The notes under the pieces were generated by a model that searched no databases, was not told where the DNA came from, and saw nothing but the letters and a program-made list of their open reading frames with translations. A DNA stretch of 64,000 nt from the NCBI GenBank assembly GCA_963556695.1, contig CAUWAG010000018.1, positions 2,790,001-2,854,000 of the forward strand, given 5' to 3'. Source of the stretch: Anthostomella pinea (taxonomy: Eukaryota; Ascomycota; Sordariomycetes; Xylariales; Xylariaceae). A program made the translations under genes and the position numbers. Positions 42,663 to 55,524 of the stretch are shown here, in pieces. Every line of letters starts with the position of its first letter. Positions within the stretch are counted from its first letter, which is position 1.

Positions 42663-44675
42663 CTAGGAAATTTGTTGGACACCTAATGCGAGCAAGAGCA
42701 GCCCTAACGTCGTGGCACCATAGAAGGCCGGTAACATGTACTCTAGGCCCTGGGCACGATCTACATTGGTAGATAACTGGCAGAGGTAGATAAACGTCAC
42801 AAAAGTCGCTCCGAGGGCGGCAACCATGGGTACGTGGATGACGGGATGCTTCCATTTGGCCTCGATCAGAGAGCACAGGAGCATTAAGACCTGGACGTTC
42901 GCCCCTTAGGCAACGACGGACCAAACCATCAAGACCTGTGCCCGGTTGAACGTATTGGCCGCCTCGAAAGTATATCTGTCTGGGTCGCGCTGCAGTTTGG
43001 GAGCCAACAGGGATACGGTCAGGTATACCAACTGGGCATGGCACATGACGACCGCCCAGGACGTCCAGGCGCTGTCGCTGTAGTACTCCTGAAGGAGTTC
43101 GGGTTCAATGATGCAAGCTGCGTTTGTCCGGGCCGTCACGGATTGGAGGGCGTCGAAGGGGGTAGAGAGCCTCGGATCAGCAGAGTGTCTAGTGGCGGCA
43201 AATAACGGATTTCCTCCGATTCAAATGTCAGTGCTAGTCTTGTTTCGCTAGTATAGACTAACGCACCACCTTCCAGTGTCGCAACGTTGCCAGTGGGTCT
43301 TTCGTCTCCTTGAGATGAAAGAACAGACTCTAGGAAGTGTTCAAACAGGCCAATAAGGGGACTGGCTAGGAGTATAGCAGGAAGGACCTGGCCAAATGAC
43401 CAAGAACTCCTTCCAAATGTAGTTGGAATCAGTGTTAGCAAGTTTAGAATCTTTAGAGTCCCCTAAGCTGATGGCACCACGAGCCAATAGATCTCGTAGA
43501 GAGTCAGCGCAAATTGCTCAAATTTTTAGATACGGTTTTTTCTTACATTTGATGCCATGGAGGTAACGATATCTATCCAGATGCATACGACAATATGACT
43601 AGCCACAATCATGTTAGAGACTAGGCGGCTGTCAAGCTTCCTCGTACCCATTTTTTCTCTGGAGGAAAGAAGCGCTAGCCAGGAGTTTCTGTACTATGAA
43701 GCGAGGGAGGGAGTCGAGTCTGAGGCGAAGGAAGTTTTCGTGGAGTTGAAAGAGTCGTGCGATGAATCCCAGGGCCAGGAGAAGAACAGATATTAGCATA
43801 GACTTGGTTCCATTGGGAGATTTGGGCCCAGCAGTGGTGTTGAAGTAATCGCTAACATTGGCGACTGGGGAAACATCCATTGGGGGGGATATTTCGCAAA
43901 GGTATCGGAACTCCTCATCGTCCCCATCAATCAGCAAATATATCAATGAATCCCAGTCGAAGTAGCGCGTCGGTATCATTGCTGTATCAAGAAAGAGCAG
44001 GAGGGTAAACATAGCTGTCAGTCGCCAAATCCGTTGAGCAGGATGGTTTACGAGATAGTTTCGAAGGAACAGAAGTGCCGATAGGTGAGTCGCGCATGAG
44101 AACCACGATAGACAGACTAGCATTAGTGAAACGCTGAAAGCTGGGACCCGGAAAGGACGTATCCAGCGGTCAAGATTGCGAGGCCGGTGACTACCTGGAT
44201 ATCCGCCATGTTTAGGACGCACTTGCGCTGTGTTAGAACGCTCATGGGCGGCGGCAGCAGCAGCAGCTGGCAACAAGCCAAGAGTTCCCACACCTTGTTG
44301 AAAGCCTGTTCAAGAACGTGAGACACGGTGTTGTCTCAAGTCTGGCGACTTGATCCATGACACCTTTTTCAGAACCCTCAACACCAGCTGGTCGATTGGA
44401 TTAGGGCGGGCGCAATGCTTGGCTTGATCGTGAGGGCACCGGAAGGGACCCAGTGATGGCTGGTATGATATTACATGGTAGATACAGACGACCAGTAACA
44501 GGATATAAGCAGGCGCGATGAAGCTAATTATGACCTGCGCCGTATCTCAGCCATGTCATTTGAGTTGTGCAGCGGTTAGATTCCATACCCCAATCCCGGC
44601 AATGTCTGGAATGGAAGGTATCGCGGAGTAGTTAAATTTCTCGATGATAGTACAGCCGGTCGTCGGATCAGTCAT
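42663..44675 (-). pseudogene. Broken fungal multi-pass integral membrane protein gene
   Basis: The decayed coding sequence starts MTDPTTGCTIIEKFNYSAIP at 44675. Exons 44675-44589, 44534-44364, 44305-44294 and 44227 onward join well, giving a first membrane segment (ISFIAPAYILLLVVCIYHV), then MADIQVVTGLAILTAGY and LSWFSCATHLSALLFLRNYL. This layout is typical of an uncharacterised fungal membrane family. Disruptions follow: a frame change near 44125 (about 4 bases missing between SAFH and LMLV), a frame change at a run of six A near 43651-43656, TAG at 43465-43463 where relatives have Trp, and TAA at 42908-42906. The remaining C-terminal membrane segments (SFGQVLPAILLASPLIGLF, ATFVTFIYLCQL, MLPAFYGATTLGLLLLAL) are still readable. 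At least four lesions make a functional product unlikely. Confidence 0.78.
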
Positions 44676-47600
44676 CCCGCCGACGGGGCAGGCCTAGAAA
44701 GACAGACGAGTGGACTTTTCGATCGACCCTATTGGCGTGGATTATGGATAAGGCAGGCAACTGGTGAGGGCGAGGAAGGATAAGATGGGAAGACAAGACA
44801 TATTTGGACTTCGAATTATGTTCGCATGGATGCCGACAAGTGATGCTCAAGTTGGGGGCGGAAGCTACCTTGGAGAGGCATGTAGCCATCTGCAAATCAA
44901 CAACTCGGCTGAAACGCATTCGACATAGCGACGACAGCTTGTGACGGCTTGACTGCGGTGTCCATCCATGCGCGCCTAAAGACCCCCTGGGAGCACGTAG
45001 TATTAACATGTGGCAATCTAGACTGAAACAATATCGGGGGTATTGCATGGCCCACGAGGCGTTTTTTGAGACAGCCTGGTTTTGCAACGCAGTAGCATCC
45101 AGTCGTATATCTCGTATTTAGATTTGTCTAAAAGAACCCAGTAAGAAGTGCCTGGGACGGTTACGTTAAAAAAGGTGAGACTGGCAATGTCGTACGGGCC
45201 AAAAGAACGTTGTGACTGGGGCGGCTTGGTTATGTTCGACCCTATTAATCAGACACGACTGCCTCGAAACATAGTCACGTCTGACATACGCTACATGGAG
45301 CGGCATGAGAACTGTTAGACTCGCCTCGGAGACGTAATATAGGGTCTCTCCGAACAAAAGCGAAGTTCACGCGACATAGTTAAGAATGAATGGAGGACGG
45401 ACTTACGACCAGTGGATTAGGGATGATAGTGAAGTTTCAATGGAGGGTTTTCGATTTTATGTAGCGCAACATGTCTTCTAATGGGGTATGAATGGAAAGT
45501 AGCTGGTTCCAAGCATGCTCCATATGTCTATCAAACATCGACTCGCCGTATTCTCGCGGTGCTATCCTTTTCAACCCGAACCCCTTTCTCTATACGAAAG
45601 ATAATTTCCACCTCCTAGCATAGAAAGCAGTAAACTAAGAGTACCGTAGGACCACCAAGATACTGACACTCATACACACCTCATCTAATCAGAACTAATG
45701 AATATATCCCTCGCTTCTTGAACGAGGGGTGTACGAAGACTCGTGGAGGTTTAGTGTAGCAAGACTAATATCTTTTTGTTCGGAGCATGTCATCATGTTT
45801 TTGACTGGCGCAGCTGGATGTCGCACGGTTTGCTCAGCGGATTCTTCGTGGTCTATCACATTAGAGGGTATAAGGCAATGGGGCGCCTTTGGCGGTTGGC
45901 ATCCCTCGGAAAGGGGGAGTCGTTGAGGCACGGGTAAGAAGCCAACTCTACTCCACTACAAATATAATGTGACACATTCTCAGTATAAAACTGATGTCAC
46001 TTCCCAGTGCCATTCTTTCCGATTACGTTAAGGGGTTTTCTTCGTCTCTGGAGCCCGAATCAACCCAACTTTCCGGATCTGGCTGTCTTTGTCCGGCGTG
46101 GACGTCGCTCTCACACAGCCACCGTGAAACGCTCATTCCCTCGTGGGACATTTAACGCAAGATAAAAATCGCGGAAAGCGCTTGGAAGTGATGGTGGCTC
46201 CGGCTTCGAAAACATATCGCCAGCTTGGGATAGTGCTGCCGTGCCGGACTTGAAGCCGAGGGTATCGACGCCGCCTTAGATTGATTGGTAGCTGTGCAGT
46301 GGTGATTGATGTTTTGTTAAGGATAGTATTGTAAGGTTATATAGCCCGCACTTCTGCTTTCTCGTCCTCAGTCGATATATACAAGCACTTTTTTAACTTA
46401 TGGAGCCTTGAGTCCAAAACAGCGAGCTGATCAGAGGCACCGCTGTGCTCACCATTGGCAGAGAGTACTTCAACTAAATCAACTAAAATGGGTCACCAAA
46501 CTGGGCGACACTTAGAGATGGCGGCGAGAGCCTGAAGTTCAAGATGGCACGAGTCCTGAAATGGAATGATATAAGTAGATATAAGATACGAGGTTGGTGT
46601 TCACACGTAAGGGCTTGGTATGAACCATACACCCTCTTGCTAGAACAAGGCGATCATCATGCGGTCAACTTGGTCCTACACTGAGCCTAACAGCCCTTGG
46701 CCCCGAAGGGACCATCAATGTTCTGTTTGGTTCCCCACGAGGCCACATGGATAGAGTACCAGCAACGTGATGTGCATTGATAGTCATCCGCTGTTAGAGT
46801 CTGCCTCACCACGCCACATGATCACTGCATGAGTTCGCTGAGTGGATGAGCCATGCTTAGATATCATCTACTACAAGTTAGGCCATCCTGTCAAGCATTG
46901 AAGTAGTAATTTGTATAAGCATCTGGCACAAGTAGTCATACTAGGGGCAATCGACTGGAATAACCGCTAAACCGCTGCTTATTCTACTGGTGAATTATTA
47001 TTTTACTCGCGAGGCCAGCACTACATAAGTAGTGAGCAGGTGCTGGTTCCTTATTCTACACATCCTCGGGGACTTTGAGAAATCGACATCCACGTAGTAT
47101 TCCAACTCAGGCTTTAATCTGCGCTGTTTGCTCTGTAGCATCCAATAGATAGCGCATTTACAGGCTCATGATCCTACGCGAGAAAAGCTCAAGGCAACTC
47201 TCACTTATCTACTCGGTTGACTGAAATCTGGGTTTCACATGATACGCTCAGCAGTAGCACCCGGTAATCTCATCTTGTTGGGCGACGTCAATACAGGATA
47301 TACGTATTGACAATTGAGTCGTTTCCATCCCTGTAGATGTTGTGTCAAACAGCGTGTATTATGGTTTATTTGGTTGATAACGTGTGTTCTGGTGATTCTT
47401 ATTAGAGTGTGTGTTTCTGAAGGATCTGCTGTCGTAAGCTGCACGGCCCGAAATTGCCCCAGAGGCCCTGTTGGTGCACTGCCACCTCCCTGAACGCCGC
47501 TCGCAGAATTTCTTTCCGTGTTGCTTGTCACCAAGCGAAGGTCAGAGTCAGAGCAACGCCTTCCCGGCTCGGCTCACTCAGGGGGTAGCCTCGAGATCAA

Positions 47601-47781
47601 AGAACTTGGCCCGGAGACCACTTCGACTCAAAACGTGGCCTTCCGAGGCCTTCAAGTGAAGTTATGGGTTTCTGCGTGTCGATACATCCTCCAAACACTG
47701 TCGACTTGGTCTACTACTAACTAGGCCAAGAGCTGGCCCCGTAGACTGACGGAAATCAACAGTCCCTGCAACCGAGAACTT
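44676..47781. other. 3.1-kb gene-free region
   Basis: Only short open frames in both strands, none with a recognisable domain. The sequence is somewhat richer in A and T than the neighbouring gene regions, but not extreme. No repeat unit or transposon ends were identified by eye. A dead element may be hidden here. Confidence 0.5.
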
Positions 47782-48417
47782 CTAGCCCGTCACGACGGAT
47801 GGACGTCGTGACTCGTCTTCCCTGAACGCTGGTGGGCTGGTTTCCTCAGGACCTTCTCTCTCCATTCCTCGCCTCGAGTGGTTATCGTCTTCCCTATACG
47901 ATGGCAGGCTGATTTCGTCCGGATCTCTCCCCGATACCCGCTCCGGATGGTTGTCATCTTCCTCGTACGACGGCAAGCTGATCCCCTCCGGCGCTCCCTT
48001 CCTGCTCCGTCGCCATCTTTTATACGCTGGGTAGTATATAATTGCCAGCATGCAGCATGCGCCAAGGCCGATGCATGAGGCAAACACCATTAAGAAGATG
48101 TATCCGCCATACCAGGGGTCACCCTCGCTGGGTGGTAGGGCCGGCCTGGGGCATACATGCAGTGTGCAGTTTGCAGAGATGTAGTCCTGGATATACCTCG
48201 GCAGGCACCGCAGACAGGAGTCCACCCAATCATATCTACGGCAGGCGTTAGTATTGAGTCTTCGGCGCTCTTCGGCGCTTTCGGGTCATTGGGGGACTGA
48301 CTCGTGGCAGAGGACCTTGTGCGTCATCAGACAGCATGCTTCGGGGGACATGCGGACTTCGCAGGTCGTGTTGGTGTAAGTTTCTGGGACCGGAAGGCTG
48401 TCGTTTGAAGAAGACAT
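47782..48417 (-). CDS. Small Cys-rich single-pass membrane protein with repeated LPSY-type tail
   Basis: Unknown family. Exons (minus) are 48417-48302 and 48235-47782 with a 66-nt intron (GTCAGT donor, ACTAAC branch site), giving 189 aa. The N-terminal ~80 residues contain about ten cysteines, mostly in pairs or near-pairs (EACCLM, LCHEYDWVDSCLRCLP, ANCTLHVC), and possible N-glycosylation sites (NTTC, NCT). One membrane segment follows (YIFLMVFASCIGLGACCMLA), then a basic stretch KRWRRSRK, so the tail should be cytoplasmic. The tail has three diverged copies of a ~27-residue unit: ISLPSYEEDDNH, ISLPSYREDDNH and TSPPAFREDESR. LPSY and PPAF resemble PY-type motifs bound by WW-domain ubiquitin ligases. 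There is no classic N-terminal signal peptide, so topology is inference. Confidence 0.68.
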
Positions 48418-49641
48418 CGTGCAAGCGAAATGTGGGTTGCAGGGGTGATGATGAGTCCGGAAACGAGATAATCGGAGACGACGAGGTAGTTCAAGATCTT
48501 CTTTTGTATACCTTTACGGAGAGAGATCATGTAAAGAGGTGTCAGGCGAGGGTTTTTGTTCTTCCCCAGCCATACGCCTGTAAGGTTTCGTGGCGTTAGT
48601 AAGGCTCAAGGGTAATTAAGGGCAGACACATGGGGAGGAAACCATGAGCAAGATGATGGTAATTTCACAAGCCAGCCATTAGCGAGGCTATCTAGCGATC
48701 AGCCGATATGTGATCGGAGGTACTAGAGACTTGCGTAACTAACTGACTGGACGCGTGGCTGACAGTAGAAGCTGGCTAATATAAACCGTCTTGCGTCTAT
48801 ATATCATAGCCCCGAAAGGAGCTCGCACAGTCGTGTCGTGGACCGGCAGCAAAGCAGGCAAGGTCCCTTGGAAGGGCGGGTCTCCTGTGTAGCGTCACGA
48901 GAGTCTCTTCGGTATTTCTGCAGGAGCAGGCGAGAATAAGACAAGACCATGATTCAACTTTTATTATCAGGCGCTTCGACCGCGAGGGAAGAGCACTCCC
49001 ATATGAAATAATACAAGACCAGCCCACACATGAGCAAATCCGCCTCCGACGAAGATAACAGCGCGAAATTATTTGCATCAGGTAAAGCCATTAAGTACCT
49101 GTGCCTATCCTACACCGCTCTCCACGAACCAGACACTCAGGCGCCACCGCATCCCTAGCCGATGAGCAGGCGGATATGAGTGATTAGTAAATAGGCAGTC
49201 AACTAGGCCTAAGTCAGAAATTCAGCCGAAGGGTGGCAGGCACACCACCTTCAGTCATAGGTATGCGAAAATGAAACGCAAAACGCTAACCGGTTCACCC
49301 GAAATCTCGAGTCAATAAGAGCAAACCCCTCGCTAGGGATATGGTAGCCGTCAAACATGTGGTATATCTCCCTTTCCTTATCCATTCCCGCCGCAAAACG
49401 CCGAATCCTCGTACGCCGTGTTGTGTTCCTACTTAGAACCGGCAATCTTGACTCCGCTGATTGACCATCCCGCGCCTCATATTTTGCGGCGTATTCCTTG
49501 TCAGCGTATCAATGGGTTGTGTATGTCTGCCATGGTTGCTACCCCCTCAATAGGGCCGGCTTGAGCGCGCTCTTCCGTGCTGGGGCGATTGGAGAAGGGT
49601 TGGCCCGCTCGCCTTAAGGAAGTTATCCCACAGAGAGTAGT
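48418..49641. other. Intergenic, no gene recognised
   Basis: 1.2 kb with only short open frames (48336-48599 plus, 48797-49078 minus) lacking domains. It includes the upstream region of the Cys-rich membrane protein gene. Confidence 0.55.
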
Positions 49642-50923
49642 CTAGTCGTCCGTCAAGTCAATGACTTCACGACCAGATTGAAGCCGTGATAGCTTCGCGG
49701 GCCGCAGGGGTGTGGCATCGTCCGTCAGATCAAACACCTCGCCGTACTCGCGTTTGATGAACGAGCTGCGGCCTGGTTCATTCTTGACCTTGTTCTTGGG
49801 GGTGGTAAGCAGGCTGGAGCGCAATGTCGGGATAGAAAGGGGTGCGGAAGGGGTATTAGAAATAGGGGGATGACATACGCGAAGCTGGTCTAGGCGCTCA
49901 CGGGCCAATCTGTCGCGTTCTGCTGGTGACAGGGTCTCAAGTGTCGGGGACCTTGTCGGACTGCGAGGAATAATGATCTCGCGCTTCAGCGCCTCTGCAT
50001 TGGCGCTGTCAGCATTCGCTTTCGCCTGTTTCTGCCATATCGGCGGTCGTCTCTCTTACCTCTGGACCGGTACAGAAATCTGAAGACGGCGATGGGGCCG
50101 GCATCTTCAACGAGGTCACGGGCGTCAATGAAGTTGGGGTGTGAGACTCTCTCGGCTGCCGTGTACCTGCGCGAGGTCAGTTCCCACCATGGCGATCAAT
50201 GTTGTTAGACGGAGAAGTACGTACGAGGTCCCATGCGAGATGGCTTTTCCTTTCAGCGACTTCTCGGTCAGCTCGAAGCCGCCAGACTTCGGGTCATTCG
50301 TCGAGTAGTGTTGACTAGGCCCAAACTCGATGATGCGAGAGAAGCGGACCTCGATGACACCAAGGTCCTTGGCGATCTTGAGGTCACTTGCCACGCGCTC
50401 CTTCTGGGCTTCATCAACTGCGAAAGCGATTAGAGACCTTCGCCCTTTTGTCTCGGGTTCTTTCTCCCCAGGAGGAACATAATCAAACAGGCAGAGGAAT
50501 GAGAGAAACGGGAGGAACGGGCTCGGAGATCATACCGGTATCGACAACGGCGAACTTGAACCGCCGCAAGCTCCAGAGCCCACTCAGATTCGAGTAGACC
50601 TCCTGACCCAAGACGTTGCGAACGGCGGGCACGTACTGCGTGTCGACAGCGCGCATGACCTCGCCGCGGATGCGCTTGCCGTCGACGTAAGTGCGCGCGA
50701 CCAGCGAGTGGTTGCGGTAGCCCCACTCGTAGTCGGGATGGACCCGGATGTGCACATGAAACTCGGCGTCGTCGGCGCACTCGAGGTACTTGCAGACGGC
50801 AGGGGCGCTGTTGGCGGCGGCGCTCTCGATCTCCTGGCCGTGCGGGTCGTCGTGCTCTGGCAGGTCGGCGCCGGCGACGCGCACTGTGACCTCGAGGCCG
50901 GGGACGTCCTCAAGGATGGCCAT
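49642..50923 (-). CDS. DUF7918-domain protein with two C-terminal DLTDD motifs
   Basis: Exons (minus) are 50923-50536, 50417-50225, 50166-50060 and 49994-49642, with introns of 118, 58 and 65 nt, giving 346 aa. The N-terminal ~220 residues start MAILEDVPGLEVTVRVAG and form the DUF7918 beta-rich domain: VCKYLECADDAEFHVHI, LVARTYVDGKRI, LWSLRRFKFAVVDT, IEVRFSRIIEF. The C-terminal third is basic and disordered (SPAERDRLARERLDQLR) with KNEP near FIKREYGEVFDLTDD and a final REVIDLTDD. VFDLTDD and VIDLTDD resemble SUMO-interaction motifs (hydrophobic core followed by acids). Fungal DUF7918 proteins are nuclear-type proteins of unknown function, so a SUMO link is inference. Each splice join restores a continuous reading frame. 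Confidence 0.85.
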
Positions 50924-52367
50924 TGTGAAGGAAGTGGGTGCTCTTTACCGTCCTCGGCGTATGCGCGGTTTGTGTTGTTTGCGCCCTTGAGAGTTGTGTT
51001 AGAGTTGTGTTTGCGTCAATGGCCGAGGCTGCAATGAATGCGGGCGCAGGAGTCCGGTCTGGTGCATGAGGCTTGAGTTCAGCTTGGCGAACGCCGAATG
51101 GGTACTTCTGCAGGATACCCCGATGACCGTGCGTGAGATAATGCGCAGTCCACGACGTCGGGACACAGGAGAGGCGAATGGGGTTTTATCGCCAGTTTGA
51201 GATCCCTAGGCAGTATCTAATCACGGTCCTCGATTGGGGGGAACTGCTGGAGGCTGTGAGGTGTGAGGTGCGAGGGGAAGGGCTGGGGAGTCGAGCGGAC
51301 GGCCAGGGTTTGCGAGCCTCCTCTGGTGGTTGGTTATTCCCTTAGAGGCGGCGGTGGGCGACGCAGAACACCAGAAAGTTGACGCGAGGCAGCCAGGCAA
51401 CCAGAGGACATGGACTCATGGAGAGCTGGACATGGAGCGGACCGGCGTTGTGTGATGTGTCGGTTGGCGGGTTGGCAGGTTGGCAACCCCTCCAGCTCTG
51501 CCCCAACTGCCAGACTGCCCCTCCAACCGAAGTTAAATAGTAAGCCACGGCCAATCAGCCCAATCAGCCCGTGGGCTTTCTAGCCACAGCGCAACTGGCC
51601 CACAGTACCTAAGGAGCATTCACTATCGTACACCCCATGTCCAGCTGCTGTTTGTGTATTTGAATCATTCTGTTTATTCTGGCGGTGGGGTGAGCTCATG
51701 TGAATGCTATCCAGAACATTACCTGTCGACTTGCCTTGGCCGACAGTGGCAGGGCTGAGAACTTCCAGACACGCAGCCTCCTCCAAGCCCAGCGACTGAG
51801 ACGGTTTCTGGCTTTTCTGTTTCACTCCTGCTCCCTGCGACAACCCGAGGCAAACACGGTACACGACCCAGCACAGACCATCCAGCTCGATGGCTTCCAA
51901 ACTTTGCTATCATCATCAACGTCGCTCGAGTAGCAAACCGTCCAAGTATACAGCCACCCACCAAAGCATAGTCAGGGGTGACTCTATTTCCCCATTGGTC
52001 TTGTCCCATAGTCAAAGACAGAGCTGTATAGCTGAGAGAGGTAGCGTGCGCTTTCGAAGGCTCTCATTTCACCCACAGGAAGCCTTACTTGACGTATTCG
52101 CTTAAGGTGTGGGGGGAGGCCCCAGGTGGTAAGAAGGCAACGTATGCCACAAAGGGGCCACAAGCCTGAGCCAGATATATGGTATACTGGCTTCCCAATG
52201 CCCCTAGTCGCATGCCCCTGCTCTCGTACATCAGAGCTAGCGGGCGACTTCAGATAGCCAGCGACTGGGTACGTGTGCCTGGCCATTCTCGAGATTCACG
52301 AAGCAATCAGATGCCTCCCGCTCGAGTGTTCCGGTTTATAGTTGGGGCACGATGCGCGGCATGAAGC
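50924..52367. other. Intergenic, no gene recognised
   Basis: 1.4 kb upstream of the DUF7918 gene and downstream of the cyclophilin gene. Open frames of up to 110 codons have no domain. Probably a long promoter plus 3' untranslated region. Confidence 0.5.
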
Positions 52368-52924
52368 TCAACCAGAAACGGGATTGGCATGGATCGTGAC
52401 CTTGTCAATGACCACCTTCTCCTTGGGCCTGCTCTTCTTATCGACCTCGATGGCCTCGAGCTTCGCCAGCGTCCGCAGGCTGTCGTCCCCGAGCAGCTTG
52501 CCGAACACGGTGTTCAGGCCGTCGAGGTGGGGCGCCTTGTCGAACAGGATGAAGAACTGCGAGCCGTTGGTGCCGGGGCCCTTGTTGGCCATGGACACGA
52601 TGCCGCGCGCGTTGTGCTTCAGCGTCGGGCGCACCTCGTCCTCGAAGGTGCCGCCCCAGATCGACTGGCCGCCCTTGGGGTTCTCGGGCGTCGGGTGCGC
52701 GGGCCCGCCCGTCTGCACCATGAAGCTGGGGATTAGGCGGTGGAAGGGCGACTCGTCGTAGTAGTTGGACGCGCATAGGGCGAGGAAGTTCTGCGAGGTG
52801 TGTGTCAGGTGTCTTTCTGTTGGAAGATGGGACGCGGGCGACGAACCTCGGCGGTCTTCGGCACGCTCTCGCAAAAGACCTCGATCTTCAGGTCGCCCTG
52901 GTTGGTGTGTAGAGTCACGGACAT
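52368..52924 (-). CDS. Cyclophilin, PPIL3/CypJ type
   Basis: Peptidyl-prolyl cis-trans isomerase of the PPIL3 class, a spliceosome-associated cyclophilin in animals. Exons (minus) are 52924-52847 and 52790-52368 with a 56-nt intron (donor GTTCGT), giving 166 aa, close to the ~160 aa of the class. It begins MSVTLHTNQGDLKIEVFC, as in PPIL3. Active-site elements include FHRLIPSFMVQTGG (Arg and Phe-Met-x-Gln of the cyclophilin site), then GIVSMANKGPGTNGSQFFI and HLDGLNTVFGK. All are intact. There is no signal peptide or extra domain, so nuclear or cytosolic location is expected. Confidence 0.95.
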
Positions 52925-55524
52925 GGTATAGCGAAGCTGTGAGGGGACATAACAGGGAACACGACGGCGCGCAGTGATTACAAGACTAGGTCGCGTACGG
53001 CAAATCTATGCCATGAGGCCTTGCTATTGCAGCGCGGGACGAGATGGCGGGTAACTGGGTGAAAGTTAAAGTTGTCGTCGAAGAAAAGCTGGAGTAAACA
53101 AAGATTGTGGAGTCGGTACCTTACGCAGAGCGGCAGCCGATCAGCTTGCAAGACCCCGCTGCCACTGTAACCTTTAGGCAAGCTTCCCGAGGCGGGGTTC
53201 AAGCTTCATCTTCCTACTTGTATCTTATTGACCTGCTCTTCACGACTATGAGCTCGGATAATGTTTCGATATCCCACTTCAATACCTTCTCAAGCTGGCG
53301 GCAAAGTCGACAAGCTGTGTGGTATTTGAACCGCCGCAAGAGGCTGAGATGATGACAGCCGAACAGACAAGGGTAATAAACTGGCCTCGGTTCGGTGCTC
53401 AGCTCTGCCCTACGAGATTCACACATACAGGGTATGTCATCCTCCAGGAAAGTCATATTGATAGGTACATGTATCACCGTGAATGCCTCCAAACAGCCCA
53501 TGCTCATCCGCATGTTCACCAATCAGTACGTTAGTCCCCAAGTATATCTCGGGCCGTGTTGGAGATTGACCGAATTAATTCCCTGTTTGGGTTTCCGGGC
53601 GTCTAGCTGGACCCTGCCGATATGTACCGGTATGGCTGCGGTCAGCGTGGCCCCCAGGTCGAGAACAAGTCCTAGACTATGAAGGTGAGAAGATCGGGGG
53701 AAGGATCAACAAACGCCGGCACACCTCCCTTCAGTGACAGTCTGCTAGGCTGTCCCCAGAATCCCAGATGTCGGTCCCCAAGCTCCACGTGTATTCAATG
53801 CGAGGATCTTCAAGTCGTGGAACAGAAGCCCAGAACATGAGCATGAAAAATGTTGAAAAGGCAAAGGGCAGGTTATTAGGTCCCTGTTCACCACGCCACA
53901 TTCAAGAGTAAACGTGGTCAGCCCCTGGGGTTCGCAGCAGCAGGTTGGCACTTGTGACGAATCAGGTAAACTTAATGGCAGCTGTGAGAGGTGTCAGTTC
54001 GATCTGTAAGGGTCCCAAGTTTCTTTGTGCCACTGGAGACTTTGAACCTTTGTCGTCATGGATTGCGACTCACCTCAACGCGGCCGGCGCTCAACCAATA
54101 CGCTTGACATGCTTGTAAGGTAACCTTGGAACGTAGAGGTCAAAGAAGCCCTCTCCGGAACATCAAAGTGCTTCAAGATGCAAGGTGGAAGAAAGAAATA
54201 CATGCTCCGCTCAGGAAAGAGGGGAACGCTGAACAAGGCAATTCAACATTGGTAAAGAAGCGATTCCCATTGCAACCATCTTCTGGTTCCCTCTGCACAA
54301 ATTGATTTGACAACAATATTGAACCTGACTGTCGGGTTTAGTAAGTGGGAGTACCATACTTTCTTCCCGTCGATCTAACAATTAAACATCCCGCTCGCTC
54401 ATTCATCCTCACCCGAGATCCTACAGTGCATCTCCACCTCCACCTCCACCTCCGCCTACAATTTCAGCTGCTTACAGCTTCCGCCTGAACCTGGCTGCTC
54501 TTCGACAATTGATTCCTCCCGTTCATCAGCTGCAATCCTCCGACTCATTCTCGAACAGTGAAGCCAACTACCTTACAGAACACCTGCTTAATACGGTGGG
54601 GCATCGGTGAATCTCGCTGAATTCGGATCGCGGATCTATCCAGAAGCTCCCCATTGATTCGCCAACCAAACCCAGCCTTCCCTGTCAACAGTGTCAAGTA
54701 TCACACGCCGACAACGCATCCTCACTATTAGTTGGGGCTGCTATCACAGTGGTCACCAACATACTATTCGCTGCAACTGAGGTCCAACAGCATCAGCACC
54801 AGCAACAACCCCGAGTCAGCAGCGCTCCGAGATTGGCCACCCTTCGTCTGCCTCTGCCTCTGCGTCTGCGGGCCAACAGTCAAGCTGGCGGCTGCGAGCC
54901 TGCAGGTGGTTATTGAAGAGACAGAACTGCAGCTTGGTGACAGCTGACTGTACGTTGACGAGATTCAGGTTCAGATAGTTGCACAGCTCTATCACTAACC
55001 TTAGCTTAAACCTTACATCAGCCCCTCCGTGGTTTTCCCCGTCAACCCAGACCAGGAAACAAATTGAACCCAGGAGCCTGGACCCGACTCGTGGAGCCAG
55101 CCTTGCAACTCTTACAACCTAGGTATTGCTGACAACCGACAATCGACAATCTCCTCTTCATCTGCAATATCCATCATCATCACCATCATCACCACCGCCG
55201 CCGCCACCACTACCGGCTCCGCGACACCAAAGAAGACCAAGACCTCCGCCCCTAGCTTGTGCTCTCAGTCCACCCTTGACGATAGACCTGCGACAACAGC
55301 AAAGTGCGGAATTGTACCGATTTATCGGCGGCGGGTCATTGTCACTGACCGAAGTCCTAGGACGTAATGGAATGACCTCGACCTTCACCTCTCGACTGTC
55401 CGACCATCGCACCCCGCCACCACGTGTCGGCGCAAAGCCGTCAACGACACGAAATCAATGCAGTCCGGCATAGCACTCCCATCACATCACTTGACGCCCT
55501 CATCGCGACACCTAGAAGGAAAAC
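52925..55524. other. Long upstream region of the arrestin gene
   Basis: 2.6 kb without a supportable gene. The right half (about 54400-55524) looks like a long promoter and 5' leader, with CTCCAC repeats at about 54425-54450 and a CAT/CAC/CCG microsatellite at about 55165-55210. Short open frames such as 55126-55473 (plus) follow these repeats and are not convincing. Confidence 0.5.

Noticed and set aside
44306..44364. Apparent frameshift near the start of the membrane-protein pseudogene
   Set aside because: A 58-nt GT-AG intron (44363-44306) followed by a 12-nt exon and a 66-nt intron (44293-44228, CTAAC branch site) restores the frame, so this part is not a lesion.
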